NCBI GenBank assembly: GCA_900316675.1
Contig: ONDR01000002.1
Coordinates: forward strand, 43,055-107,054
From: an uncultured Bacteroidales bacterium
GTDB taxonomy: Bacteria; Bacteroidota; Bacteroidia; Bacteroidales; UBA932
Length of the DNA: 64,000 nucleotides
Direction: 5' to 3'
Part shown: piece by piece, positions 35,011 through 43,672 of the stretch
How the letters are laid out: each line of letters begins with the position of its first letter
Numbering within the stretch: the stretch's first letter is position 1
Position numbers and translations under genes: made by a program
Notes under the pieces: generated by a model
Databases searched by the model: none
What the model was told of the DNA's origin: nothing
Seen by the model: the letters and a program-made list of their open reading frames with translations, nothing else

Positions 35011-36384
35011 ATGAAAATCAAATATTTGGCCTTGATCGCGGCCGCTGTTGCCGCTATCTCCTGCAACTGTAAGAATGACAAATCATTGGTTATTAAGACT
35101 GATGTTCCTGCACGTCCCGCAGGGCAGGAAAGCGTTATCGGTCTGACGGCCGAGCCTATGGATACGGTAAGAATCGGTGTTGTGGGTCTTGGAATGAGGG
35201 GAAGTGAAGCCGTCCGCCGTCTGACATACCTGCCCGGAGCAAAAATCACCGCACTTTGTGACATCGAAGCCGACAGGGCGGAAGGAGCCCGCAAATTGCT
35301 TGTAGACAAGGGCATGTACGAGCCCGTCTGCTTCAGCGGCGAACAGGAATCCTGGAAGGGCCTTTGCCAGCGAGAGGATGTGGATCTGGTTTACATCTGC
35401 ACGGACTGGCTGAACCACGCTCCCATCGCACTGTATGCCATGGAGCAGGGAAAGCATGTGGCAATTGAAGTGCCGGCAGCCCTTAACCTGGAAGAAATCT
35501 GGGCCCTTATCAATACGTCCGAACGCACCCGCAAGCATTGCATGATGCTGGAGAACTGTGTTTACGACTTCTTTGAACTGAACGCCCTTGCCATGGCGCA
35601 GAGCGGCCTGTTTGGAGAGATTATCCACGCAGAAGGCTCTTACCATCACAACCTGGACCCCTTCTGGGACGAGTATTGGCACTCCTGGAGGCTTGACTAC
35701 AACAGCAAGCATCGTGGAGACCTTTATCCCACGCACGGAATCGGCCCCATCTGCCAGGCACTCAACATCCATCGCGGCGACAGGTTCACCACCCTGGTTG
35801 CAATGGATACGGATCCTTTCACCGGCCCCAAGAGCTACGAAGCACGCAACGGCAAACCTTGCCCCGACTTCAAGAACGGCGACGAGACCTGTACACTTAT
35901 CCGCACCATCAAGGGCAAGAGCCTGCTTATAGAGCATGACGTTATGACTCCCAGGCCGTACAACCGTATGTATCAGCTGGTTGGTACCGAGGGTTATGCT
36001 GCAAAATATCCTGTCAACCAGTTCTGCCTTAAGGAAAAGCTTACTGCCGAGGCCAACGAGATTGGTCACGAGACAGTTTACAGCGGCGACAAGGCAAAGG
36101 AACTGCAGGCCGGTTACCGCTCTGTTATCCTTACACCTGAACTGGAAGAAGCTGCAAAGATGGTCGGCGGTCATGGCGGTATGGACTTCATAATGGACTA
36201 TCGTCTTGTTTATTGCCTGCGCAAGGGCCTGCCTCTGGATATGGATGTTTACGACCTTGCAGAATGGTGCTGCGTAAGCGACCTGTCCCGAATCTCCATA
36301 GAAAACGGCTGCGCTCCTGTAGAGGTGCCGGATTTCACCCGCGGCGAGTGGGACAAAGTAGACGGATTCAAGTATGCATTATAA
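35011..36384 (+). CDS. GH109 family glycosidase (Gfo/Idh/MocA fold), lipoprotein
   Basis: 457 residues. Lipoprotein-like signal (lipobox AISC, Cys18), Rossmann nucleotide motif GVVGLGMRGSEAV (about 55-67), then the GH109 core with YSHHNL-like segment (EGSYHHNLDPFWDEYWHSWR), THGIGPICQALN, and the diagnostic C-terminus HGGMDFIMDYRL, then DMDVYDLAEW and VPDFTRGEW. GH109 enzymes use tightly bound NAD+ to remove alpha-linked GalNAc, for example from blood-group A or mucin glycans. The signal implies action outside the cytoplasm. It supplies substrate for the kinase upstream. Confidence 0.9.
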   Translation: MKIKYLALIAAAVAAISCNCKNDKSLVIKTDVPARPAGQESVIGLTAEPMDTVRIGVVGLGMRGSEAVRRLTYLPGAKITALCDIEADRAEGARKLLVDKGMYEPVCFSGEQESWKGLCQREDVDLVYICTDWLNHAPIALYAMEQGKHVAIEVPAALNLEEIWALINTSERTRKHCMMLENCVYDFFELNALAMAQSGLFGEIIHAEGSYHHNLDPFWDEYWHSWRLDYNSKHRGDLYPTHGIGPICQALNIHRGDRFTTLVAMDTDPFTGPKSYEARNGKPCPDFKNGDETCTLIRTIKGKSLLIEHDVMTPRPYNRMYQLVGTEGYAAKYPVNQFCLKEKLTAEANEIGHETVYSGDKAKELQAGYRSVILTPELEEAAKMVGGHGGMDFIMDYRLVYCLRKGLPLDMDVYDLAEWCCVSDLSRISIENGCAPVEVPDFTRGEWDKVDGFKYAL

Positions 36385-36385
36385 T

Positions 36386-39331
36386 ATGAAACACTTTTTC
36401 TGGCTGGCTGCCGCAGCGGTTTTGACCGCCTGCGGTGGCCATAGCCTTGGCAATGGCCTAAATCTGATAACCGAAGAAGCATTCAAGGGAGAGATAGACG
36501 GCAAAAAAGTAGGCCTCTACACCCTTGAGAATGGTGGAATTGTTGCCCAGATCACCAATTTTGGCGGCAGGGTAGTGTCTCTTTGGACCCCTGACCGCGA
36601 CGGCAAGTATGAAGACGTAGTGCTGGGGCGTGACAGCCTGTGCTTATATGAGAATCTGTTCAATGGAGAGCGTTTCCTTGGCGCAATGGTCGGCCCCGTT
36701 GCCAACCGTATAGGCAATGCCTCTTTCACGCTTGACGGCGAGGTTTATAACACCGAGCCCAACGACTTTAACGTGAACACCTTGCATGGTGGCTACAGGG
36801 GAGTGGATGTCCGCGTTTGGGATGTGGTTTCCAGGACGGACAGCACGCTTTGCCTGTCGCTCCAGTGGCGGGACGGTGATGGGGGCTTCCCTGGCAATAC
36901 TGTCTATACTGTTGAATATCAGTTGCTTGCCGATGCTTCACTGAAAGTTATTATGGGCGCTCAGTCAGACAAGGATACCCCTGTCAACATGGCCCATCAT
37001 CCGTTCTTCAACTTGCGCGGAGACAGCCGTACCGGCATAGAAGAATACGAGATGCAGATTGCTGCATCGTCCTACACTCCTATAAACGAGCAGTCAATCC
37101 CGACAGGGGAGATAGAGTCCGTAGAAGGTACGCCGTTTGACTTCCGCAGGGGGCATGCAATAGGGCAGTTCATAAATGAGCCCAACCAGCAGCTCCAGAA
37201 CGGCAATGGCTACGACCACAACTGGTGCCTTGACAGGAAGACTGCTGACAGCCTTGAATTTGCTGTCCGCGTAACAGACCATATGACAGGCCGTTATGTA
37301 GAGGTCTTCACAGACCAGCCCGGCCTTCAGTTCTACAGCGGTAACTTCTTTAACGGTAATGATATAGGAAAGAACGGCAATCCTCTTGAATACCGCTGCG
37401 CCTTTGTACTGGAAACCCAGAAATGGCCTGATGCAGTTAACCATGAGAACTTCCCTTCAATTATACTTAAGGCTGGGGAAAAGTATTCACACACAGCTGT
37501 TTACCACTTTGGCGCAGAGCCTGAATGGGCTCCTGCAGGGGACCGTATCAAGACAGCCTGGGCTGCAGATGTTACCCCGGAAAAAGTTCATGGCGAGTAT
37601 CCCCGCCCCATCATGGTCAGGGACTGCGCCTGGACCAGCCTGAACGGTCTGTGGGACTATGCCATAATGCCAAGGATTGCAGAATATGGCGAGTTTCCCA
37701 AGTACGCAGACGGTCAGATCCTGGTTCCTTTCTGCCTTGAGTCCGCCCTGTCCGGCGTAGGCAAGACCTTTACCCCGGATGACGTACTTTGGTATCGCAA
37801 GACCTTTACCGCCCCGGAAGGGGAGCGTGTGCTCCTGCACTTCGGCGCAGTTGACTGGAAGTCCACCGTCTTTGTGAACGGCCAGGAAGTAGGCACCCAT
37901 ACCGGCGGATACACCGGCTTCAGTTATGACATCACATCCCTTCTTAAACCCGGTGAAAACGAACTTACCGTAAGGGTTGAGGATGGTACAAATAACGGCG
38001 AGCAGCCTCGTGGCAAGCAGGTGCTGAAGCCTCATGGAATATGGTATACGGCAGTTTCCGGCATTTGGCAGAGCGTCTGGCTGGAACCTGTTCCGGCAAA
38101 GCGTATCAACTCTTATTACGCCCTTGCCGATGCATCCCTTGGCTTTGCATCCGTAACAATAGACGCCCCGGATGTTCTTAACGCCGGCGGCTATATAACC
38201 GTCAATGTGTATGAGGGCGGAGTTGGCTACAACAGCGAGTCAGATCCTATGGGAGACCTGGTTTCCAGTGCCGACTTAAAGGTTGGCGACCAGACTTTTG
38301 TCCAACTGCCCAATGCTAAACTCTGGAGCCCTGACAGCCCCTATCTCTATGCCCTTGAGCTTGTTGCTTATGACGATAAAGGCCAGCAGCTGGACAGGGT
38401 TCATGGTTATCTGGCCATGCGCACCATATCCGAGGTTGTCGATGCCAAAGGCTTCAAACGCCTTGGCCTGAACGGCAAACCGCTGTTCCAGTTCGGCCCT
38501 CTGGACCAGGGCTGGTGGCCCGACGGTCTCTATACCGCTCCTACTGACGAAGCCCTTAAGTTCGATCTTGAAAAGACTAAGGAATTTGGCTTCAACATGA
38601 TTCGCAAGCATATCAAGGTAGAGCCGGAGCGCTGGTACTCCTGGTGCGACCGCCTTGGCATACTTGTATGGCAGGATATGCCTTCGCTCACCGCCAATAA
38701 GGGCGGCGGTACCAAGCCCCAGTGGGGCATGTATGCCTACGGCGAGGGTTATGACTATCCGCTTACAGAAACGGCAAAAGCCAGCTATTACAAAGAGTGG
38801 TCAGAGATTATCGCGCAGCGTAAGCTCTTCCCCAGCATAGTGGTATGGGTGCCTTTCAACGAGGCCTGGAGCCAGTTCGATACAGAAAAAGTGGCAGCAT
38901 ATACCAAGTCGCGTGACAAGTCCCGCCTGGTTAACTCCGCCTCCGGAGGCAACCACAGGTTGTGCGGCGACATTCTGGACAGCCACAACTATCCGGAGCC
39001 CGTAATGAAGCTTCGCAGTGCCGGCCGTCAGATTGACGTGCTGGGAGAATACGGCGGCCTTGGCCTGCCGGTAGAAGGCCATCTTTGGCAGCCTGACAGG
39101 AACTGGGGCTACATCGGCTTCCAGACTCCGGAAGAAGTTATCGCCAAGTATGAGGAATTTGCCGCCATGCTTGCTGATACCGTGGATGAAGGCGTTTCGG
39201 CCGCGGTTTATACCCAGACAACGGACGTAGAAATAGAAGTTAACGGTCTAATGACCTACGACCGTATCCCTAAATTAGATACAGCCCGGCTGCGAAAGGC
39301 AAACCAGGCTGTAATAGAACGCTTGAAGTAA
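36386..39331 (+). CDS. Fusion of aldose 1-epimerase (mutarotase) and GH2 beta-galactosidase, lipoprotein
   Basis: 981 residues from the ATG at 36386, one base after the GH109 stop; the earlier ATG at 36374 would put four extra residues before a clean signal with lipobox LTAC. Residues about 25-375 form a GalM mutarotase: NTLHGGY, NMAHHPFFNL (His204/His205), PGLQFYSGNF. From about 400 a GH2 glycosidase begins (TSLNGLWDYA): jelly roll, Ig-like domain and TIM barrel with probable acid/base Glu826 in VPFNEAW and nucleophile Glu888 in GEYGG. The protein could release beta-linked galactose and convert it to the anomer used downstream. The exact glycoside is unknown. Confidence 0.92.
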   Translation: MKHFFWLAAAAVLTACGGHSLGNGLNLITEEAFKGEIDGKKVGLYTLENGGIVAQITNFGGRVVSLWTPDRDGKYEDVVLGRDSLCLYENLFNGERFLGAMVGPVANRIGNASFTLDGEVYNTEPNDFNVNTLHGGYRGVDVRVWDVVSRTDSTLCLSLQWRDGDGGFPGNTVYTVEYQLLADASLKVIMGAQSDKDTPVNMAHHPFFNLRGDSRTGIEEYEMQIAASSYTPINEQSIPTGEIESVEGTPFDFRRGHAIGQFINEPNQQLQNGNGYDHNWCLDRKTADSLEFAVRVTDHMTGRYVEVFTDQPGLQFYSGNFFNGNDIGKNGNPLEYRCAFVLETQKWPDAVNHENFPSIILKAGEKYSHTAVYHFGAEPEWAPAGDRIKTAWAADVTPEKVHGEYPRPIMVRDCAWTSLNGLWDYAIMPRIAEYGEFPKYADGQILVPFCLESALSGVGKTFTPDDVLWYRKTFTAPEGERVLLHFGAVDWKSTVFVNGQEVGTHTGGYTGFSYDITSLLKPGENELTVRVEDGTNNGEQPRGKQVLKPHGIWYTAVSGIWQSVWLEPVPAKRINSYYALADASLGFASVTIDAPDVLNAGGYITVNVYEGGVGYNSESDPMGDLVSSADLKVGDQTFVQLPNAKLWSPDSPYLYALELVAYDDKGQQLDRVHGYLAMRTISEVVDAKGFKRLGLNGKPLFQFGPLDQGWWPDGLYTAPTDEALKFDLEKTKEFGFNMIRKHIKVEPERWYSWCDRLGILVWQDMPSLTANKGGGTKPQWGMYAYGEGYDYPLTETAKASYYKEWSEIIAQRKLFPSIVVWVPFNEAWSQFDTEKVAAYTKSRDKSRLVNSASGGNHRLCGDILDSHNYPEPVMKLRSAGRQIDVLGEYGGLGLPVEGHLWQPDRNWGYIGFQTPEEVIAKYEEFAAMLADTVDEGVSAAVYTQTTDVEIEVNGLMTYDRIPKLDTARLRKANQAVIERLK

Positions 39332-39338
39332 TAATTTT

Positions 39339-40952
39339 CTAGCGCCAATCCCATGCTAAGTGGCCGGGGCAGACACCAACGTCGTACTTGGCCACTTCTT
39401 CTCCGTCTTTATCGTATCTGTAAAGGAAGGCAGGGGAGACATAATTGCCTTTGTCTGCTATATAGATATCGCCGTTAACGGGGTTGATCCAAATTCCTGA
39501 AGGTGCACCGTAGGTGTAGAACTCTTCCTCGTTGATGGGGAAGTCGCTTATTGTGCCTGTGGCAGGGTCGTACACGCAGTTGTTGTTCTCCCACTCGAAG
39601 GTAGTGTAAGAGAAGGATGTTTCAAAAATGTACAGCTTGCTGTTGTAGACGCAGGCGTAGGTGCCACCAAAACCGAAGTTCTTGGTTACGGTCTTTGTAG
39701 CGGTATCAAAAATGATAGAGGTTGCTGCAATTGAGTTGTAGTCTCCTGAAGAGTTGATGAACAGAGACTTGCCATCCGGCATTACGGTAGCGGCAGAGTA
39801 TGCGTTTACAATTCCAAGGCTGACCCTTTCTGTTTCTGTAAAGCTGTCGGTATTGATGATGGAAATGCTTGAAATCTCGTTGTTTCCACCACCGGTAAAG
39901 TCGGTATGGTAGCTGCATGAATTGATTACATACAGTTTTCCGCCCAGAAGAGCAAGGCCTTCGGGCTCGTAACCGGTCTGGCAGGTTGCCACAACTTTCT
40001 TCTGTTCCAGATCTACTTTTGCTACATAGCCATCATTGGCGTATGAAGTAACGTAGGCGATGTCGCCGTCAACTGCAACCATTCGGCAGTTGGGGATCTC
40101 TACCTCTCCAAGATGCTTGCCGTCCCTGTTGCAAATCTCCAGCAGGTTGGATGAATTCACTACTACAAGCAGCCACTGGCCGTCTGCAACCACGTCATTG
40201 GCAACATCGCCAAGGCTGCCGCGGACTGTAGTGTTGATGGTCTGCCACCAGGAGTTTGTCATCTGGCTGGTAGAGAAGTCGAAGTAGCCCATGGAGGCGT
40301 TGTTCTTGCCCCACTGGCCCTCATTTACAAAGTAGAAGCCCTTGTATACGGGAGCGGCCTGGGCAATCTCTACCTTGGCCATCTCCTTTTGGCTGGACTT
40401 GTCTTTGATCGTGACATAGCCTGTCCTGCCGGTATTGTCGTTGTTGGGCTTAAGGTAAAGGGTGATGGTAGAAACCTCTATTAGTTTAGTGAACGGCTTC
40501 AGGCTCATCCATGATTCGGAAACCTCTGCGATATATTCAAAGTTTGCCTCGAAGTTGAATTCAAGATAGGTGGTGCTGGCATCTACATCTATTTTGTTGC
40601 TTCCCAGTTTGATGGTTGCGGCAGCGGCTTTCTGTTTGATTACCACTTTGTTGAGGAGTGTCTCTCCGTCATAGAAACGGATTTCTGCTCCGCGGACAGA
40701 GGTTTCTTCGTTGGCAGAAACAGCCACTGTGATGGAATTGGCGCTCTTGGCACTTATCCTGATCCATTCGCACTCTGTCTGGACAGTATAGTCCTTAACG
40801 TTGCTTTTGAAGTTGATGGTTACAGTTCCGGCAGTTGCCTCTACGTCGTAGGTGAAACTATCCGGGGTGAGCGAATGTGTCTCGTCGCTTTTGCGGCAGG
40901 CGGCAAACATTACAATTGCCGCAAGAAGTAAGAATTTTGTTAAAGTTTTCAT
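39339..40952 (-). CDS. BACON/beta-propeller lipoprotein, BtuG-like (DUF5074)
   Basis: 537 residues. Lipobox FAAC (Cys19), two BACON-type Ig repeats (about 30-110 and 115-200; CEWIRISAKSANSITVAVS and ESWMSLKPFT), then a YncE-like beta-propeller from about 205 (KGFYFVNEGQWG to CPGHLAWDWR). Surface propeller lipoproteins paired with a BtuB-type receptor are BtuG proteins, which capture vitamin B12 and hand it to BtuB. The gene lies 6 bases after such a receptor. BtuG function is inferred from architecture and neighbour; BACON domains in front are an addition. It ends 7 bases from the convergent GH2 fusion. Confidence 0.8.
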   Translation of the reverse strand: MKTLTKFLLLAAIVMFAACRKSDETHSLTPDSFTYDVEATAGTVTINFKSNVKDYTVQTECEWIRISAKSANSITVAVSANEETSVRGAEIRFYDGETLLNKVVIKQKAAAATIKLGSNKIDVDASTTYLEFNFEANFEYIAEVSESWMSLKPFTKLIEVSTITLYLKPNNDNTGRTGYVTIKDKSSQKEMAKVEIAQAAPVYKGFYFVNEGQWGKNNASMGYFDFSTSQMTNSWWQTINTTVRGSLGDVANDVVADGQWLLVVVNSSNLLEICNRDGKHLGEVEIPNCRMVAVDGDIAYVTSYANDGYVAKVDLEQKKVVATCQTGYEPEGLALLGGKLYVINSCSYHTDFTGGGNNEISSISIINTDSFTETERVSLGIVNAYSAATVMPDGKSLFINSSGDYNSIAATSIIFDTATKTVTKNFGFGGTYACVYNSKLYIFETSFSYTTFEWENNNCVYDPATGTISDFPINEEEFYTYGAPSGIWINPVNGDIYIADKGNYVSPAFLYRYDKDGEEVAKYDVGVCPGHLAWDWR

Positions 40953-40958
40953 ATTGTT

Positions 40959-42890
40959 TTAATATTCAATTGTCAGTTTTAAAAGAAGGTGCCGCCCGGG
41001 CATGGGGTAGCGGCTTACAACCTCGTAGTCCTGGTCAAGCAGATTGTTTACATCCAGTCCGATGCTGCTTTTTGCCCGTCCCGTCATAAAACTCCAGGTT
41101 ACGGACAAATCCGTTGTGTACCATGGCTCCAGCATGTTTTCAGCAATGTTTGCCGAATCCCTGTACCTTTTGCCGGTATAAAGCCAGCATACAGAGGCCG
41201 ACAGTTTCCTGTATGAAGCAAAGGCGGCAAGGGAGCCGCTGTGCGTAGGGGAGTAGGCCAGGCGGCCTCCGTACCATGGAGACATCTTGTCCGTGCGGTC
41301 CCGCGCATCTTCGTATGTATATGTGGCCCTAAGGTCAATGGAAATGTCTTTTTTACGGTACGATGCCGTCATTGTAGCATCGACGCCCTTAATCTTTGCA
41401 AGTCCGTAGTTGATGACAGACCAGCGGAACTGGTTGGCCGCCGGAATTGCGCATATCTTGTCCCAAACCTTTGAAATGTAGGCGTCGGCGCCGGCTTTCA
41501 GCCGAACATTCCGGCCAAGCGGAAGGTCCAGGTCCAGCCCTGCATCGAACTGCCTTGTGTATTCCGGCTTCAGAACGCTTCTGCCGCCAATTGTGTAGTA
41601 AAGGTCGTTAAATGTTGGTGCGCGGAAGATTTCTTTATAGAAGGCTCTGAATTTCAGGTGTTTAAGGCCCTCGAAAGAAACTATAGCGGTTGGGGTAAGC
41701 TTGTGGGTGACGGATGCCTTGCCCTCGCGCTTGTCCCTTAAAGCAGTGTTAAGCAGGCTGCCGTAAATATGCCAGCCATCCAGCGGACGGACGGACAGCT
41801 GCGCGGCGGCAAGCAGGCTCAGGCGGTTGGCCTTGGAGAGGGCGTTTGAGCTGAAGGCGTTGTACCTTCCGTCAAGGGCCAGACCTGCATCTATCCGTTC
41901 GGATATTTTGTACATGCCGGCTGCGCTAAGAAAGGCGTCACTCTGCCAGTATCTGTTATCTACCGGCATTACGGCTGCATTTTTGGATGGATCCTGGACG
42001 TAGCGGCAGTAGTCTCTCATGAACTTAGCCTTAAGGCGCAAGGCCAGCCTGCGGCCCAGCTTTGTCTTCCAATCTGCCTGCAAAAAGCCGGATTGGTCCC
42101 ATTGCCTGTCCTTGGAACTGTACTGGTCGCTGACCCTTCTTACTACGGGCCCGGGCAAACCGCGCTCAGAGCCGAAATAGTATCCGTTAACCGTCAGCTG
42201 CCTGTATTGCAGCATCAGTTCGGTGCGCAGCGCTTTAACATCTCCGTTGCTGCGTGTAGCGGTAGTGTCGTATGCCGGTTCGTGATATGTGAAGCGATAT
42301 TTTCCGTTGGTGTAAAGGTATGACAGGTCTGCCGATGCCTTTAGCTCTTTGCCTGCGTATGTGGCCAGTACGGATGGATTGACGGTTCCGAATGCTCCCG
42401 TGCGGAAGGCTGCCTTCATGCCGGTTTTCTCCGGCACCCGGCTGTTTATGTAAACCGATGCCGCGGACGCCATATCCGACGCCGTCTGAAGCATATCGGC
42501 TTTCTGGGCCTGATAAATGCTGATGCTTTCTACGTTATCAAGGCTGAAGCGGCCAAGATCAACCTGCCCGTTCTGCGCATTGACTATCTTTATTCCGTTG
42601 TAAAATACGCCCACGTGCTGCGAGCCCAAAGACCTGACGTTCACCGTCTTAAGTCCGCCTATTCCGCCGTAATCCTTTACCTGGACGCCGGAGAACAGCC
42701 TAATTGCATCCGCTACCGATGTAGAGGGAAGGCTTTCGATAGATTTTCTGTCAAGGGTGGAAACTGCCAGCGCGGGAGGCTTCGGAACGCTGATTTGTGA
42801 GGCACGCAAAGTATCCACATCCGGGCCGCACTGGCTCAGTTGCAGAAATATGGATATTACGGCTCCTATCATCGGGTCCGGTATTTTCAC
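40959..42890 (-). CDS. BtuB-like TonB-dependent receptor
   Basis: 643 residues from a GTG at 42890; an ATG at 42872 gives an alternative start six codons later and a hydrophobic signal. There is no carboxypeptidase-like domain, unlike the SusC proteins here. The plug shows ADAIRLFSGVQVKDYGG, TVNVRSLGSQHVGVFYNG and VDLGRFSLDNVESISIYQ, then a 22-strand-type barrel with FRAPTFNDLYY and LDVNNLLDQDYEVVSRYPMPGR near the end, typical of cobalamin/siderophore receptors. Together with the BtuG-like gene downstream, B12 or another corrinoid is the likely cargo. A siderophore or another small ligand cannot be excluded. Confidence 0.85.
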   Translation of the reverse strand: MKIPDPMIGAVISIFLQLSQCGPDVDTLRASQISVPKPPALAVSTLDRKSIESLPSTSVADAIRLFSGVQVKDYGGIGGLKTVNVRSLGSQHVGVFYNGIKIVNAQNGQVDLGRFSLDNVESISIYQAQKADMLQTASDMASAASVYINSRVPEKTGMKAAFRTGAFGTVNPSVLATYAGKELKASADLSYLYTNGKYRFTYHEPAYDTTATRSNGDVKALRTELMLQYRQLTVNGYYFGSERGLPGPVVRRVSDQYSSKDRQWDQSGFLQADWKTKLGRRLALRLKAKFMRDYCRYVQDPSKNAAVMPVDNRYWQSDAFLSAAGMYKISERIDAGLALDGRYNAFSSNALSKANRLSLLAAAQLSVRPLDGWHIYGSLLNTALRDKREGKASVTHKLTPTAIVSFEGLKHLKFRAFYKEIFRAPTFNDLYYTIGGRSVLKPEYTRQFDAGLDLDLPLGRNVRLKAGADAYISKVWDKICAIPAANQFRWSVINYGLAKIKGVDATMTASYRKKDISIDLRATYTYEDARDRTDKMSPWYGGRLAYSPTHSGSLAAFASYRKLSASVCWLYTGKRYRDSANIAENMLEPWYTTDLSVTWSFMTGRAKSSIGLDVNNLLDQDYEVVSRYPMPGRHLLLKLTIEY

Positions 42891-42993
42891 CTACCTGCGT
42901 CGGTCACTTCCGCAAGCCCGGGTGGCTTGGAGAAAGCAGCGTCTTGAGCTGCTCCCGACATGTGGCAGTGCTGTCTGCGGATTGTTTGTTTAA
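42891..42993 (-). promoter_or_regulatory. Structured leader of the btuB-like gene
   Basis: About 100 bases of GC-rich RNA between the predicted start site and the start codon. Two hairpins are clear on the minus strand: GCAGC/GCTGC and CAAGCC/GGCTTG. GCCAC...GGAAG recalls part of a cobalamin riboswitch, but the usual B12 box is not recognisable. It is either a variant riboswitch or another control element. Confidence 0.4.
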
Positions 42994-42999
42994 ACGGTG

Positions 43000-43007
43000 C
43001 AAATATA
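43000..43007 (-). promoter_or_regulatory. -7 element of the btuB-like gene promoter
   Basis: Minus-strand TATATTTG (43007-43000), exact consensus; the -33 position is not clear. Predicted start site near 42993. Confidence 0.5.
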
Positions 43008-43021
43008 ATCAAAAAATTAAG

Positions 43022-43029
43022 TATCTTTG
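43022..43029 (+). promoter_or_regulatory. -7 element of the FKBP-pnuC operon promoter
   Basis: TATCTTTG, exact -7 consensus, about 31 bases before the FKBP start; no good TTG at the -33 position. An in-frame GTG at 43042 lies too close to the predicted start site to be preferred over the ATG at 43060. Confidence 0.5.
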
Positions 43030-43059
43030 TAAGACGTATATGTGAAAATTATTGCAATT

Positions 43060-43665
43060 ATGGATAAAACAAGCTATGCATTGGGCATGAGCATCGCCCA
43101 CAACCTGATGCAGTCAGGTGTTAATAAACTTGAGATTAAGGACTTCACCGCAGGCCTTGAGGCTGTGCTTAACGGCCAGGAACCTGCAGTGTCTTTCAAA
43201 GAGGCCGGTCAGCTTCTGGAAGACTACTTCAGCAACATGGAGGCAGAAAAGGCAGCCGAGGAAGCAGAAGTAGCAGAGGCAATGAAGAAGGAAGGAGAAG
43301 AATTCCTTAAAGAGAACGCAGGCAAGCCCGGCGTTATTACCCTTAAGAGCGGTCTTCAGTACAAGGTGCTCAAAGAGGGATCAGGCCGCAAGCCCGGCAA
43401 GACCTCAAAGGTTCGTTGCCACTACGAGGGTACCTTCACCAACGGTATGACCTTCGATAGCTCATACAAGAGGGGAGAGCCCGCAGTCTTTGGCGTCAAC
43501 CAGGTTATTGCAGGTTGGACAGAGGCCCTTCAGCTCATGAGCGAAGGCTCCGAGTGGGAGCTTTACATCCCTTATCAGCTGGCTTACGGCGAGGCCGGTG
43601 CCCATGGCGCCATCCCTCCCTGCGCAGCTCTCGTATTCAAGGTAGAACTTATAGAGGTTCTCTAA
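43060..43665 (+). CDS. FKBP-type peptidyl-prolyl cis-trans isomerase
   Basis: 201 residues from the ATG at 43060 (MDKTSYALGMSIAHNL, the usual family start; no signal peptide, so probably cytoplasmic). The N-terminal helical dimerisation domain (1-90) ends in an acidic AEEAEVAEAMKKEGEEF helix. The FKBP domain (about 95-200) has VRCHYEGTFTNGMTFDSSY, VIAGWTEALQLM and YGEAGAHGAIPPCAALVFKVEL, covering the active-site Tyr, Phe, Asp and Trp positions. It speeds proline isomerisation in folding. First of three tightly packed genes (7-base gap to the pnuC-like gene). Confidence 0.93.
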   Translation: MDKTSYALGMSIAHNLMQSGVNKLEIKDFTAGLEAVLNGQEPAVSFKEAGQLLEDYFSNMEAEKAAEEAEVAEAMKKEGEEFLKENAGKPGVITLKSGLQYKVLKEGSGRKPGKTSKVRCHYEGTFTNGMTFDSSYKRGEPAVFGVNQVIAGWTEALQLMSEGSEWELYIPYQLAYGEAGAHGAIPPCAALVFKVELIEVL

Positions 43666-43672
43666 ACCCGAT

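Noticed and set aside
35083..36174. 363-codon open frame antisense to the GH109 gene
   Set aside because: Shadow of a strongly conserved enzyme; no independent support.
42891..42993. Classical cobalamin riboswitch
   Set aside because: Leader is too short and the B12 box is not visible; kept only as a structured leader.
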